From Rhizobium sp. NXC24 (GTDB lineage Bacteria; Pseudomonadota; Alphaproteobacteria; Rhizobiales; Rhizobiaceae), in contig NZ_CP024311.1 in NCBI RefSeq assembly GCF_002944315.1, positions 3,726,501 to 3,790,500 on the forward strand: 64,000 nucleotides of DNA, given 5' to 3'. Both the position numbers and the translations under genes were made by a program. Position 1 is the first letter of the stretch. Every line of letters starts with the position of its first letter. Shown here one piece after another: positions 8,341 to 19,649 of the stretch. The notes under the pieces are model-generated. The model did not search any database, had not been told where the DNA came from, and saw nothing but the letters and a program-made list of their open reading frames with translations.

Positions 8341-9246
8341 ATGCTGGAGAAGATACCGCTGGAATCCTTTCGCGTGTTCGATGCCGCGGCGCGCGCGATG
8401 AACTTTTCCCGCGCCGGCCGCGAATTGAACATCACGCAAGCGGCCGTCAGCCGACGTATCAAGGGGCTGGAGGATCATCTGGGCGCCGCGCTCTTTACCC
8501 GGCGCGGCCGGAACTTGGCGCTGACGCCGGAAGGCGAACGGCTGTTTCAGCGCGTCCGCGCCACGCTGGAATATCTCGAGGAGAGCCTGGAGCCTTTCCG
8601 CGCCGGCACAGGCGAGATCATTTCGATCGCTGCCAGCGGCTCGGTCTCGCATCTCTGGCTCGGGCAGCGGCTCAAGGATTTCGGCAAGGAGAGCCCCGGC
8701 ATCTCCGTCCGCCTGCTGACGACGGACTCGCCTTCGGAACTTGCATCGGAAACCAACGACCTCGTCATTCTCTATTCCACCGGCGAACATCCGCGCTGGA
8801 ACCTGACGCTATTGATGAAGGAAGTGCTGGTTCCGATCGCCTCGCCCGATTATCTCGCCAGCCGCGGCCTGGAGCCGCAGGCTTTGACATCGGCTGACAT
8901 AGCCGGGCTGGATCTCATCGATTACGAGCGCTTCAACGCCCACTGGATCAGCTTCCGCCAATGGTTCGGCCGCATCGGCAACCCACTGAGGAGCAAACTG
9001 CCCCGACCGCGGCTATCCTTCTCCACCTACATCATGGCGGTCGAGGCGGCATTGCGTGGCGAGGGTATCGCGCTCGGCAGCCTCGGACTTATCGAGGAAC
9101 ATCTGCGCTCGGGCGCACTGATTACCATCGGCAACGACCGGGTCGAAAGCGGCTTCGGTTATTATCTGGGCGCCCCCCGCTTCCGTGCGCTCTCGCCGGA
9201 AGCAGGCCAGTTGCATCGGCATTTGCTCGGCGGCTATCAGGGCTGA
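8341..9246 (+). CDS. LysR-family transcriptional regulator (GcvA-like)
   Basis: This 301-residue regulator has an N-terminal helix-turn-helix (FSRAGRELNITQAAVSRRIKG, partly quoted; about residues 21-41) followed by LGAALFTRRGR and the periplasmic-binding-like effector domain. The N-terminus PLESFRVFDAAARAMNFSRA matches the GcvA branch. It is divergent from the alcohol dehydrogenase gene with about 65 bp between starts, the standard layout for LysR control of the neighbouring operon. CTTCAA (8286-8291) and TTGAAG (8322-8327) in that gap form a spaced inverted repeat that could be its site. The inducer is unknown. Confidence 0.9.
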   Translation: MLEKIPLESFRVFDAAARAMNFSRAGRELNITQAAVSRRIKGLEDHLGAALFTRRGRNLALTPEGERLFQRVRATLEYLEESLEPFRAGTGEIISIAASGSVSHLWLGQRLKDFGKESPGISVRLLTTDSPSELASETNDLVILYSTGEHPRWNLTLLMKEVLVPIASPDYLASRGLEPQALTSADIAGLDLIDYERFNAHWISFRQWFGRIGNPLRSKLPRPRLSFSTYIMAVEAALRGEGIALGSLGLIEEHLRSGALITIGNDRVESGFGYYLGAPRFRALSPEAGQLHRHLLGGYQG

Positions 9247-9266
9247 CGCAAACCGAACCGCCCAAC

Positions 9267-9290
9267 AAAAAAGCGGCCCCAAAAGGCCGC
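9267..9290 (-). terminator. Intrinsic terminator of the F1 ATP synthase operon
   Basis: GCGGCC (9273-9278) and GGCCGC (9285-9290) form a stem with a CCAAAA loop. Reading the minus strand, six Ts follow (9272-9267). It lies 30 bp beyond the atpC stop and just outside the convergent LysR gene. Confidence 0.88.
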
Positions 9291-9321
9291 TCTCATTCAA
9301 AACCTAAGACTAGGTACCGGA

Positions 9322-9729
9322 TCAATCTTGTCCGATTGCGCCGCGCAGCCGCGTCATTTCCATGATGTAGTGCTCAAGGCGCGACTTGTGCTCGTGATGC
9401 TCGGCATCTTCGAGTTCTGCCCTAGCGATATCGATACGACGCGTCAGCTCATCCTGGTTGAGATCTTCCACCGGAATTGCGGATTCGGCCAGCAGCGTGC
9501 AGCCGGTCGGCAGGATGTCGGCGAAGCCGCCGAACACGACGTAATCCTGCTTCTTGCCCGATGCGGCATGCACCTTGACGACGCCCGGCTTGATCATGGT
9601 CATCGTCGGCGCATGATGGGCCATGACGGTCATCTCGCCTTCGCTGGCGGGAATGACAACATCGATAACCTGCTCCGACAGAAGCAGACGCTCCGGAGAT
9701 ACCAGTTCGAAATTGAAATTGTCAGGCAT
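9322..9729 (-). CDS. atpC: ATP synthase F1 epsilon subunit
   Basis: A 135-residue subunit of the F1 central stalk that couples rotation to catalysis and can inhibit hydrolysis. FELVSPERLL at the start, PASEGEMTVMAHHAP and GGFADILPTGCTLLAE form the N-terminal beta-sandwich, followed by a two-helix C-terminal part (LTRRIDIARAELEDAEHHEH). The start is ATG 9729 (MPDNFNF); an upstream in-frame extension lacks family similarity. It closes the atpHAGDC operon and is followed by an intrinsic terminator. The gap to atpD is 75 bp. Confidence 0.97.
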   Translation of the reverse strand: MPDNFNFELVSPERLLLSEQVIDVVIPASEGEMTVMAHHAPTMTMIKPGVVKVHAASGKKQDYVVFGGFADILPTGCTLLAESAIPVEDLNQDELTRRIDIARAELEDAEHHEHKSRLEHYIMEMTRLRGAIGQD

Positions 9730-9804
9730 GACCGGTCTCTTCTCGATTGTCTTTATTTCAAGGCAACGGCGCACGAAACCTCGCGCGCCGTTCGATTGGT
9801 CTTA

Positions 9805-12143
<2,339 letters not shown>

Positions 12144-12172
12144 CCGGTATCCGTCCTAGAAGTGAGGTCCGA

Positions 12173-13702
12173 TCAGGCGAAAGACTTGGCGTAGCTGTCG
12201 AGAGCAGCGATGAGCTTGCTCTTGGTCGCATCGCTGATGGCCTTTTCAGTGCGGATCGCGTCGAGGATGTCCTTGCCTTCCGACCGCAGGTAGGAAAGCA
12301 GGCCCTGCTCAAACTTGCCGACCAGGGCAACGCCGATCTTATCGAGATAGCCGTTGACGCCGGAGAAGATCACCGCAACCTGCTCTTCCGTCTTCAGCGG
12401 CGAGAACTGCGGCTGCTTCAGGAGCTCGGTCAGGCGGGCGCCGCGGTTCAGCAGGCGCTGCGTTGCGGCATCGAGGTCCGAACCGAACTGAGCGAAGGCG
12501 GCCATTTCGCGATACTGGGCGAGTTCGCCCTTGATCGAGCCGGCAACCTGCTTCATCGCCTTGATCTGTGCGGACGAACCGACGCGCGAAACCGACAGAC
12601 CGACGTTAACGGCCGGGCGGATACCCTGATAGAACAGGTCGGTTTCGAGGAAGATCTGGCCGTCGGTGATCGAGATCACGTTGGTCGGGATGAACGCCGA
12701 AACGTCGTTACCTTGCGTTTCGATGACCGGAAGAGCGGTCAGCGAACCGGCGCCCTGTTCGTCGTTCATCTTGGCGGCGCGCTCGAGAAGGCGCGAATGC
12801 AGGTAGAAAACGTCGCCCGGATAGGCTTCGCGGCCCGGCGGGCGGCGCAGCAGCAGCGACATCTGACGATAGGAAACAGCCTGCTTCGACAGGTCGTCGT
12901 AGCCGATCAGGGCGTGCATGCCGTTGTCACGGAAATATTCGCCCATGGCGCAACCGGCGAACGGCGCCAGGTACTGCATCGGGGCCGGGTCGGAAGCCGT
13001 TGCGGCGACGACGATCGAATACTTCAGCGCACCGCGCTCTTCGAGCACCTTGACGAACTGGGCAACGGTCGAACGCTTCTGGCCGATAGCGACGTAGACG
13101 CAGTACAGCTTTTCGCTGTCCGGACCGGCATCGTGGATGGCCTTCTGGTTCAGGATCGTGTCGAGAATGATGGCGGTCTTGCCGGTCTGGCGGTCGCCGA
13201 TGACAAGCTCGCGCTGGCCGCGGCCAACCGGGATCAGAGCGTCGATGGCCTTCAGGCCGGTCGACATCGGCTCATGAACCGACTTGCGCGGAATGATGCC
13301 CGGAGCCTTGACGTCGACGCGAGCGCGGCGGGTCGCATTGATCGGGCCCTTGCCGTCGATCGGGTTACCGAGCGCGTCGACAACGCGGCCGAGAAGCTCC
13401 GGACCAACCGGAACGTCAACGATCGCGCCGGTGCGCTTGACGGTGTCGCCTTCCTTGATGTCACGGTCGGAGCCGAAGATAACCACGCCGACGTTGTCGG
13501 ATTCGAGGTTCAGCGCCATGCCACGGATGCCGCCGGGGAATTCGACCATTTCGCCGGCCTGAACATTGTCCAGACCGTAGACGCGGGCGATACCGTCACC
13601 GACGGAGAGAACCTGGCCGACTTCGGAGACTTCAGCTTCCTTGCCGAAGTTTTTGATCTGATCTTTCAGAATTGCGGAAATTTCCGCGGCGCGGATATCC
13701 AT
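12173..13702 (-). CDS. atpA: ATP synthase F1 alpha subunit
   Basis: This 509-residue non-catalytic nucleotide-binding subunit has Walker A GDRQTGKT at 169-176. The start [16 protein letters not shown] gives the delta-binding N-terminus, and [18 protein letters not shown] with its conserved Arg reaches into the catalytic site of beta. Its ATG shares one base with the atpH stop (TGATG), implying translational coupling that would help match subunit output. Confidence 0.98.
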   Translation of the reverse strand: MDIRAAEISAILKDQIKNFGKEAEVSEVGQVLSVGDGIARVYGLDNVQAGEMVEFPGGIRGMALNLESDNVGVVIFGSDRDIKEGDTVKRTGAIVDVPVGPELLGRVVDALGNPIDGKGPINATRRARVDVKAPGIIPRKSVHEPMSTGLKAIDALIPVGRGQRELVIGDRQTGKTAIILDTILNQKAIHDAGPDSEKLYCVYVAIGQKRSTVAQFVKVLEERGALKYSIVVAATASDPAPMQYLAPFAGCAMGEYFRDNGMHALIGYDDLSKQAVSYRQMSLLLRRPPGREAYPGDVFYLHSRLLERAAKMNDEQGAGSLTALPVIETQGNDVSAFIPTNVISITDGQIFLETDLFYQGIRPAVNVGLSVSRVGSSAQIKAMKQVAGSIKGELAQYREMAAFAQFGSDLDAATQRLLNRGARLTELLKQPQFSPLKTEEQVAVIFSGVNGYLDKIGVALVGKFEQGLLSYLRSEGKDILDAIRTEKAISDATKSKLIAALDSYAKSFA

Positions 13703-14268
13703 CAGCCGACCTCTTTCAATGCAAGCTTAAGGGTGGAGAGTTTGGTGCGAAGGGACGTATCGATCTGACGCGAACCGACCTTGACGATCAGGCCACCAAG
13801 AATCGACGGATCGACGGTGACGGCAATCGCCACGTCCTTGCCGGTGACGCCCTTCAGCGCCGCCTTCAATTCATCTTCCTGCGCCGGGGTCAGCGCATGC
13901 GCCGAGGTGACCTCGGCGGAAACTTCGCCGCGATGCTTCGCGGCGATGATACGGAAAGCCTTGATCATGCCCGGCAGCGCAAAAAGGCGCCGGTTGCCTG
14001 CCACGACCTTGAGGAAATTGGTGACGTAATTGCCGAAGCCCGCCTTCGTTGCCAGCGCCTGGACGGCACCGACCTGCTCTTCGGCCGAAAAGACCGGGCT
14101 CGAGACGAAACGCTTCAGATCTTCGCTGTCATCCAGCATGGCTTGAAACCGATCGAGATCGGCGGTCACTGCCGGAACAGCACCCTCTTCGAGGGCCAGC
14201 TCGAACAATGACGAGGCATATCGCTCTGCGACACCAGAAATATGCTGGGATGTGTCTGCCACGGGCAC
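13702..14268 (-). CDS. atpH: ATP synthase F1 delta subunit
   Basis: This 188-residue stator subunit joins F1 to the peripheral stalk. [20 protein letters not shown] is the conserved N-terminal helix region, and the C-terminal [21 protein letters not shown] (partial) is the family signature. The start is a GTG at 14268 (VPVADTSQ) behind CAGGGA; an ATG-type start further up would add an atypical extension. First gene of atpHAGDC; the F0 genes are absent, as in alphaproteobacteria generally, where they form a separate operon. Confidence 0.95.
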   Translation of the reverse strand: MPVADTSQHISGVAERYASSLFELALEEGAVPAVTADLDRFQAMLDDSEDLKRFVSSPVFSAEEQVGAVQALATKAGFGNYVTNFLKVVAGNRRLFALPGMIKAFRIIAAKHRGEVSAEVTSAHALTPAQEDELKAALKGVTGKDVAIAVTVDPSILGGLIVKVGSRQIDTSLRTKLSTLKLALKEVG

Positions 14269-14436
14269 AAAATTCCCTGATTTCAACCCAAGAATCCGGC
14301 TTCCGGGAGACGGAAGCCACATGTTCTTGAATTCGTTTTGATTTCCCCCAGAAATCAGCAGGGGCTTCCCCCTACCTCATCCGAAATTCGGGGTTCGTCT
14401 AACATAGGATATTGAGACTCGCAACACGCGTAATAG

Positions 14437-14453
14437 CCGAATACGCTATTCGG
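14437..14453. repeat. Short inverted repeat between the membrane-protein gene and atpH
   Basis: CCGAATA (14437-14443) and TATTCGG (14447-14453) pair around CGC. It lies in the 262-bp gap that must hold the atp operon promoter. There is no T-run, so it may be an operator or chance; I could not assign a convincing promoter in this gap. Confidence 0.3.
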
Positions 14454-14530
14454 GTGAATTTATGATGGCAAAAAGTTCAAAACCTTGGGGATAGCGCGGG
14501 CAATTGCAGCCGAAGCGAGATCATTTTCGA

Positions 14531-14914
14531 TCAAATATAGCCCAATCCGTAAAGAAGCGGTAGAGCCGCCAAAATCGCCTGGACAACCAGAAGTAACAAA
14601 TTCACGAGAACGCTTCCCCGATCCGACATGATCGAGAGGATGCGACCGAATGCGGCAACGGCAAAGGACGCCCCGAGCGCCAGGTAGACCATCGGCTGCG
14701 CCAGCAGGATAGCGACCAGCCCGAAGCCCAGATAGAAGCCGCCGGCCGAACGTCCCTCGGCATAGGCTTCCGGCCGCCCTTCGCGCACCTGCAACTTCAG
14801 GAAACGATAGGTATAGCCAGGCGCGAACATCGCGAGGAACCCGATGAGCGCCGTAAACGCCGCCGAGCAATAGGCAAGCTGTTCGCCCAGGTCAGTCGGA
14901 AAATAAAGCTCCAT
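14531..14914 (-). CDS. Small membrane protein, DUF4345-like
   Basis: This 127-residue protein has four predicted membrane segments: residues about 15-33, 60-80, 83-100 and 105-125. The central AGGFYLGFGLVAILLAQP and the later GRILSIMSDRG resemble the DUF4345 family of uncharacterised inner-membrane proteins; this is a tentative match by pattern only. ATG 14914 is preceded by GGGGA at good spacing, favouring it over the longer frame from 14947. It sits alone between priA and the atp operon on the same strand. No function can be inferred. Confidence 0.7.
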   Translation of the reverse strand: MELYFPTDLGEQLAYCSAAFTALIGFLAMFAPGYTYRFLKLQVREGRPEAYAEGRSAGGFYLGFGLVAILLAQPMVYLALGASFAVAAFGRILSIMSDRGSVLVNLLLLVVQAILAALPLLYGLGYI

Positions 14915-15022
14915 CGGTCGTCCCCAAATCAACCTAAACCAAATCAATCATATCAAGAGGCTGACTTATGGCATGAACAGGCGAAACAGGGGAAGACGCC
15001 GGAAAGGCACCGTTTCGCGAAA

Positions 15023-17254
15023 CTACAGGAAACTCTGTGGATCGATGTCAAGCTGCACCTGCACGGAACCGCGCTCCTTCGGCGATTGTGCCAGCAAAGC
15101 GCGAAGGAACCCCTGCATATCTGAATTGCGCCGGCCGTGCACAAGCAGGCGGAAACGATGGCGGCCCCGCACCAGGGCGAGCGGCGCTTCAGCCGGCCCG
15201 AGCACCGATATGCCCTGGACCTGCGGCGCCGCATTGCGCAGGCCGCGGGCATGAGTTTCCGCATCCTGCCGGGTATCGGCCGAGACGATGATCGAGGCGA
15301 GCCGGCCGAAGGGCGGCAATATGGCTCTTTCGCGCTCCGAAATCTCGCGCTCATAGAAAGCGCCGGCATCGCCGGAGACGATCGCCTGCATGACGGGGTG
15401 CTGCGGCTGATAGGTCTGCAACAGGCCGTGGCTCTTGAGCCCGGTTCGCCCGGCGCGGCCGGTCACCTGCGACAGAAGCTGGAATGTCCGCTCGGCTGCA
15501 CGCGGATCGCCATTGGCAAGACCAAGATCGGCGTCGACGATGCCGACCAGCGTCATCAGCGGGAAATTGTGTCCTTTGGCGACGAGCTGCGTGCCGATGA
15601 CGATATCCGCCTCGCCCTTGGCAATGGCCTCCAGCTCCAGCCGCAGCCGCTTGACGCCGCCCATGATGTCGGAGGAGAGCACGATGGTCCGCGCTTCGGG
15701 AAAATGCCGCTCGACCTCCTCGGCAATGCGCTCGACGCCCGGACCGCAGGCGATGAGATGGTCGAGCGTGCCGCATTCCGGGCAGGCTTCAGGCGTCCGT
15801 TCGGCATAGCCGCATTGATGGCACTGGATCTGTCCACGGAAACGGTGTTCCACCAGCCAGCTCGAACATTGCGGACATTGGAAGCGATGCCCGCAGACGC
15901 GGCAGAGCGTCAACGGTGCATAGCCGCGCCTGTTGAGGAACAGCAGCGACTGTTCGCCCTTTTCCACCGTTTTGCCGATCGCCCGAATTAGCAGCGGCGA
16001 GAGGAACCCGCCGCGCTCCGGCGCATGCCGGCGCATGTCGATCAGATGCAGGTCCGGAAGAGCCGCATCCCCGTAGCGGGTCGGCAGATGAATGGTGCTG
16101 TAACGCCCGCTCTGGCCGTTGACCTGGCTCTCGACCGAAGGGGTCGCCGACACCAGCACTACCGGAAAATCGCCGATCCGGCCGCGCACGACCGCCATGT
16201 CGCGGGCATTGTAATAGACCCGATCCTCCTGCTTGTAGGCGGGATCGTGCTCTTCGTCGACGATGATCAGGCCAAGGTCTTCGAAGGGCAGGAACAGCGC
16301 CGAGCGCGCGCCGGCAACGACCCGGACCTCGCCGGTCACCGCCTGCCGCCAGACTTTTTCGCGCATGCGCGGCGCCAGGTCCGAGTGCCACTCGGCCGGC
16401 TTGGCGCCGAAGCGATCCTGAAAGCGCTCGAGGAAACTCGCCGTCAGCGCGATTTCCGGCAGCAGGATCAACACCTGCTTGCCGCGCTTCAGCATCTCGG
16501 CGATCGCCTCGAAATAGACCTCGGTCTTGCCCGAGCCGGTGACGCCATCGATCAGCGAAACGGAGAACTCGCCCTTGCGCACCTCGGCAAGGATTTCATC
16601 GGCCGCTTCGCGCTGCGGGCCTTCGAGCCGCGAGGCGGTGAAATCCGGATCGGGCCTGGCGACGACGGGCGGCGGCGGCAGGAATATGGTTTCGAAAATG
16701 CCCTGCGCGATCAGCCCGTCGACGACTCCAGTCGAAACGCCGGCAGCGTGCGCCAGCCCGCTCCGCGTCCACGAGAGGCCGTCCTTTGCCGTCTCCATGA
16801 CCCGGGTGCGGGCGGGTGTCAGCCGTTCCGGTGCGCCGCCGACAAAACGAAGGCCCTCGACCATCGGTTCGGGATCGAAGGCTGCGGGCGCGCGCAGCGC
16901 CATGCGCGCCACCAGCCCCGGCGGCGACAGCGTATAGGCGGCCACCCAGTCGATGAAATCGCGCATCTCCTTGGTCAGCGGCGGGCAATCGAAGACATGG
17001 CTGATCGGCCGCAGCTTCTTCGGATCGACGCCGCCCTCATCGCCGCCATCCCAGACGACACCGATCACCTGCCTCGGCCCGAGCGGCACCTGCACGACCG
17101 AGCCGGGCTCGACCGCCATGCCTTCCGGAACCGCATAGGAATAGGGCTTCGGCGCCGGCATCGGCACCAGAACCGGGACCGTGCGGCTCATGGTCGGGTG
17201 TGCGGGCGCAGCTTCAAACAGCGCGCCGAACAGATCGGACGAATCTTTAGTCAT
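15023..17254 (-). CDS. priA: Primosomal replication restart helicase PriA
   Basis: PriA reloads the replisome at stalled forks. This protein of about 743 residues shows the PriA N-terminal DNA-binding domain (VLVPMPAPKPYSYAVPEG), helicase Walker A GVTGSGKTEVY, the DEEHD box, and SATPSVES. Two zinc-binding clusters follow, CRVCGHRFQCPQC and CHQCGY...CPECG, and then QLVAKGHNFP and GRAGR. ATG 17254 was chosen; a TTG at 17284 would lengthen it. The gene stands alone; xerC, another chromosome-maintenance gene, lies nearby in the opposite direction. Confidence 0.97.
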   Translation of the reverse strand: MTKDSSDLFGALFEAAPAHPTMSRTVPVLVPMPAPKPYSYAVPEGMAVEPGSVVQVPLGPRQVIGVVWDGGDEGGVDPKKLRPISHVFDCPPLTKEMRDFIDWVAAYTLSPPGLVARMALRAPAAFDPEPMVEGLRFVGGAPERLTPARTRVMETAKDGLSWTRSGLAHAAGVSTGVVDGLIAQGIFETIFLPPPPVVARPDPDFTASRLEGPQREAADEILAEVRKGEFSVSLIDGVTGSGKTEVYFEAIAEMLKRGKQVLILLPEIALTASFLERFQDRFGAKPAEWHSDLAPRMREKVWRQAVTGEVRVVAGARSALFLPFEDLGLIIVDEEHDPAYKQEDRVYYNARDMAVVRGRIGDFPVVLVSATPSVESQVNGQSGRYSTIHLPTRYGDAALPDLHLIDMRRHAPERGGFLSPLLIRAIGKTVEKGEQSLLFLNRRGYAPLTLCRVCGHRFQCPQCSSWLVEHRFRGQIQCHQCGYAERTPEACPECGTLDHLIACGPGVERIAEEVERHFPEARTIVLSSDIMGGVKRLRLELEAIAKGEADIVIGTQLVAKGHNFPLMTLVGIVDADLGLANGDPRAAERTFQLLSQVTGRAGRTGLKSHGLLQTYQPQHPVMQAIVSGDAGAFYEREISERERAILPPFGRLASIIVSADTRQDAETHARGLRNAAPQVQGISVLGPAEAPLALVRGRHRFRLLVHGRRNSDMQGFLRALLAQSPKERGSVQVQLDIDPQSFL

Positions 17255-17391
17255 CGCGCCAGACCATGCCCCGAGCGGCGACAAAAAGAAACCCGGGGTG
17301 GTTCGGCATCATATTGTCCGAAGCCACTTCAAACTTTCACCGCTGTTGTCTTTTGACACAGGATGCCGAAGCAATGAGCTGCCAACAGCCG

Positions 17392-18348
17392 TCAAACGGA
17401 ATGCTCCGCGACGGCGGCTGCCATATCCTGGACCGCAGCCGGAGGACCGACCGGCGCAAACGTCGTATTTCCGTCGGCAGCCAGATCGAACACCGTATGC
17501 TTCTCCAGCGCCTTCGTCACTTCGTTGACGTCGCCGTCCAGATGCTCGACCGGGATGAGATTGCCGATCAGGAAATCGAAGCGGTCGCCGCGCTTGTTGA
17601 GGAGCTCGTGGAACACCGTCATGTCGCGCAGCTCCGTCGACCATTTGGCGAACCAATAGAACAGCCCGGAATTGCGCGCTGTCAGATGCACCGGCAGGAT
17701 CGGCAGATTATACTTACGCGCCAGCCCCACGGCCGATGTCTTCCAAGGCCGCTCGTTCAGCTTGCCGTTTGCCCAATAGGCGATGCGGCCGGAGGGGAAG
17801 AGCACGGTAACCTTGCCCTCGGCAACGGCGCGATTGGTGATCTGCAGCGTTTCGCGCGTCTTCAGTTTGCTCTTATATTCCTCACGCCATTCGACCGGGA
17901 TGATCATCTCGGCGAATCGCGGATTGACGCGGACGGCATCGCGATTGGCGAAAACCATCATATCGGGCCGGCGCGTCTTCAGGAGATCGAAGACGGCGAC
18001 GCCGTCGGCAATGCCGGTCGGATGGTTGCTGACGAGAATGAAGCCGCCGGAAGCCGGGATGCGTTCGGCGTGGGTTACCCCGATATCGAGCCGCAGCAGA
18101 TCGCTCATATATTCGAAGCACTGGAAACCCGGCAGCTTGGCGATGTCGTTGGCAAATTCGATCGCCTTGTTGTAGCGCAGCAGCGTGTAGAGAAAGGGCC
18201 GCATCAAGGGCCAGAGTGGGTTGCGAACGATCTTCTGGCCGCGCTCGGCGATCAGCGTATCGACGATATGTCCGGGCTGGCCCTGGGACACCAAAGCAAT
18301 TGCTTCTGCAAGTTGTCCCAATGCAGTTATCGAACCGCGACGTGCCAT
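17392..18348 (-). CDS. Phospholipid/glycerol acyltransferase family protein
   Basis: This 318-residue protein carries a PlsC-like domain. SNHPTGIADG contains the catalytic His and, one residue further than the classic HX4D, the Asp (HX5D). VLFPSGRIAYW supplies the acceptor-phosphate motif and LPILPVHL the closing block. An HX5D arrangement recurs in hemolysin-like lysophospholipid acyltransferases, so that branch is likely. The substrate may be lysophospholipid, lyso-ornithine lipid or another membrane lipid. No membrane anchor is obvious. It stands alone, with about 245 bp to the divergent xerC. Confidence 0.8.
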   Translation of the reverse strand: MARRGSITALGQLAEAIALVSQGQPGHIVDTLIAERGQKIVRNPLWPLMRPFLYTLLRYNKAIEFANDIAKLPGFQCFEYMSDLLRLDIGVTHAERIPASGGFILVSNHPTGIADGVAVFDLLKTRRPDMMVFANRDAVRVNPRFAEMIIPVEWREEYKSKLKTRETLQITNRAVAEGKVTVLFPSGRIAYWANGKLNERPWKTSAVGLARKYNLPILPVHLTARNSGLFYWFAKWSTELRDMTVFHELLNKRGDRFDFLIGNLIPVEHLDGDVNEVTKALEKHTVFDLAADGNTTFAPVGPPAAVQDMAAAVAEHSV

Positions 18349-18593
18349 GAAATGCCCTGGATGGTTGGGTTGTACTCTATTGCAATCGAATATGATCGAA
18401 GCATGACAAGCGCCTCGCGTATAACCGCTTAAATCGATTTTGATTCAAGGCGCAGCCTATACGCAGTTGAAAAGAACTACTGCGATCTTTCCGTACGCAA
18501 AGGAGAGACACGGCACAGTAGGAATGTTAGCGATTCCATAACCTTCCCTCCTTCAAAGTGGCAGAAGGAATTTGAATTTCAAGGGGTTTTCCA

Positions 18594-19529
18594 CTGAACG
18601 AGTTGCTGATTATCGCCGATCCCGAGCTGATGGCTGAGCGCAGCCGTTGGTTGGATACGCTCGGCCAGGAGCGGCGGCTTTCGGCCCATACGCTGGATGC
18701 CTACGAGCGTGACACGCGGCAATTCTTGACGTTTCTGACCGGCCATCTCGGTGGCCCGGCGACAATCAAGGATATCCATGCGCTACGCCCCGCCGACTTC
18801 CGCGGTTTTCTGGCTGCGCGCCGCAAGGATGGCGCGGGTGCGCGTTCGCTCGGGCGCAACCTCGCCGGCCTTCGTTCGCTGCTGCGCTATCTTGAAAAGA
18901 AAGGCCTGGTGAACGCGGCCGGCGCCGGAGCGGTACGCTCGCCGAAGCAGCCGAAATCACTGCCGAAGCCGCTGTCGGACACCCAGGCGATCACCGTCGT
19001 CAGCGACGAGGCGCAGATGCATGACGAGCCTTGGATTGCCGCGCGCGACACGGCAGTGCTGACCCTGCTCTATGGCTGTGGCCTGCGCATCTCCGAAGCG
19101 CTGGATCTGACGCCGGAAGACGTGCGCCCCGGCGCGACGGCGCTACGGATCACCGGCAAGGGCAACAAGACCCGGCTGGTGCCGCTGCTGCCCATCGTCG
19201 TCGAAGCGGTCGAGAAATACCGTGCGCTCTGCCCCTATCATCTCAACGCAGATGCCCCGCTCTTTCGCGGCGCGCGCGGCGGCAAGCTGCATGCCGGCCT
19301 TATCCAGCGCGGCATGCAGAAGCTGCGCTGCGCCTTCGGGCTGCCGGACACGGCGACGCCCCATGCGCTGCGCCATTCTTTCGCCACGCATCTGCTCGCA
19401 GGTGGCGGCGACCTGCGTACGATCCAGGAATTGCTCGGCCATGCCAGCCTTTCGACAACACAGGTCTATACTGGGGTCGATTCATCGCGGCTGCTGGAGG
19501 TCTATGACCGGGCTCACCCGCGGGCGTAA
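18594..19529 (+). CDS. xerC: Site-specific tyrosine recombinase XerC
   Basis: XerC works with XerD at dif to resolve chromosome dimers. The N-terminal SAM-like DNA-binding domain (LSAHTLDAYERDTRQFL) is followed by the catalytic domain with Arg in CGLRISEAL, Lys in GKGNKTR, HALRHSFATHLL, the His in LLGHASLSTT and Tyr in VYTGVD. The start is ambiguous. AAGGGG (18581-18586) is ideally placed for CTG 18594, which would give (M)NELLIIADPEL. TTG 18603 and ATG 18630 are alternatives with poorer ribosome sites. A phage integrase is unlikely given the full XerC pattern and the absence of phage genes. Confidence 0.92.
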   Translation: MNELLIIADPELMAERSRWLDTLGQERRLSAHTLDAYERDTRQFLTFLTGHLGGPATIKDIHALRPADFRGFLAARRKDGAGARSLGRNLAGLRSLLRYLEKKGLVNAAGAGAVRSPKQPKSLPKPLSDTQAITVVSDEAQMHDEPWIAARDTAVLTLLYGCGLRISEALDLTPEDVRPGATALRITGKGNKTRLVPLLPIVVEAVEKYRALCPYHLNADAPLFRGARGGKLHAGLIQRGMQKLRCAFGLPDTATPHALRHSFATHLLAGGGDLRTIQELLGHASLSTTQVYTGVDSSRLLEVYDRAHPRA

Positions 19530-19594
19530 GAAAGTGTTAACCTCTCGCGTTAAGGGAATATGCGTTTCAGGCGGATAGAGCAGAAGCTAATTCG

Positions 19595-19624
19595 GCATGA
19601 TCCCGGCCAAAGTCGCGATCATGT
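19595..19624. repeat. RIME-like palindrome between xerC and the TraB/GumN gene
   Basis: CATGATC (19596-19602) and GATCATG (19617-19623) are perfect arms in a GGCATGATCCCGG context. The same GCATGATCCCG wording recurs at 40192, supporting a dispersed rhizobial palindromic element. Confidence 0.55.
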
Positions 19625-19649
19625 CCCCTGCTTTCGGAAGGTTGAGATA

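Noticed and set aside
18603..19529. Reading the tyrosine recombinase as a phage or integron integrase
   Set aside because: All XerC features are present, no attachment site, tRNA or phage genes are near, and base use matches the neighbours.
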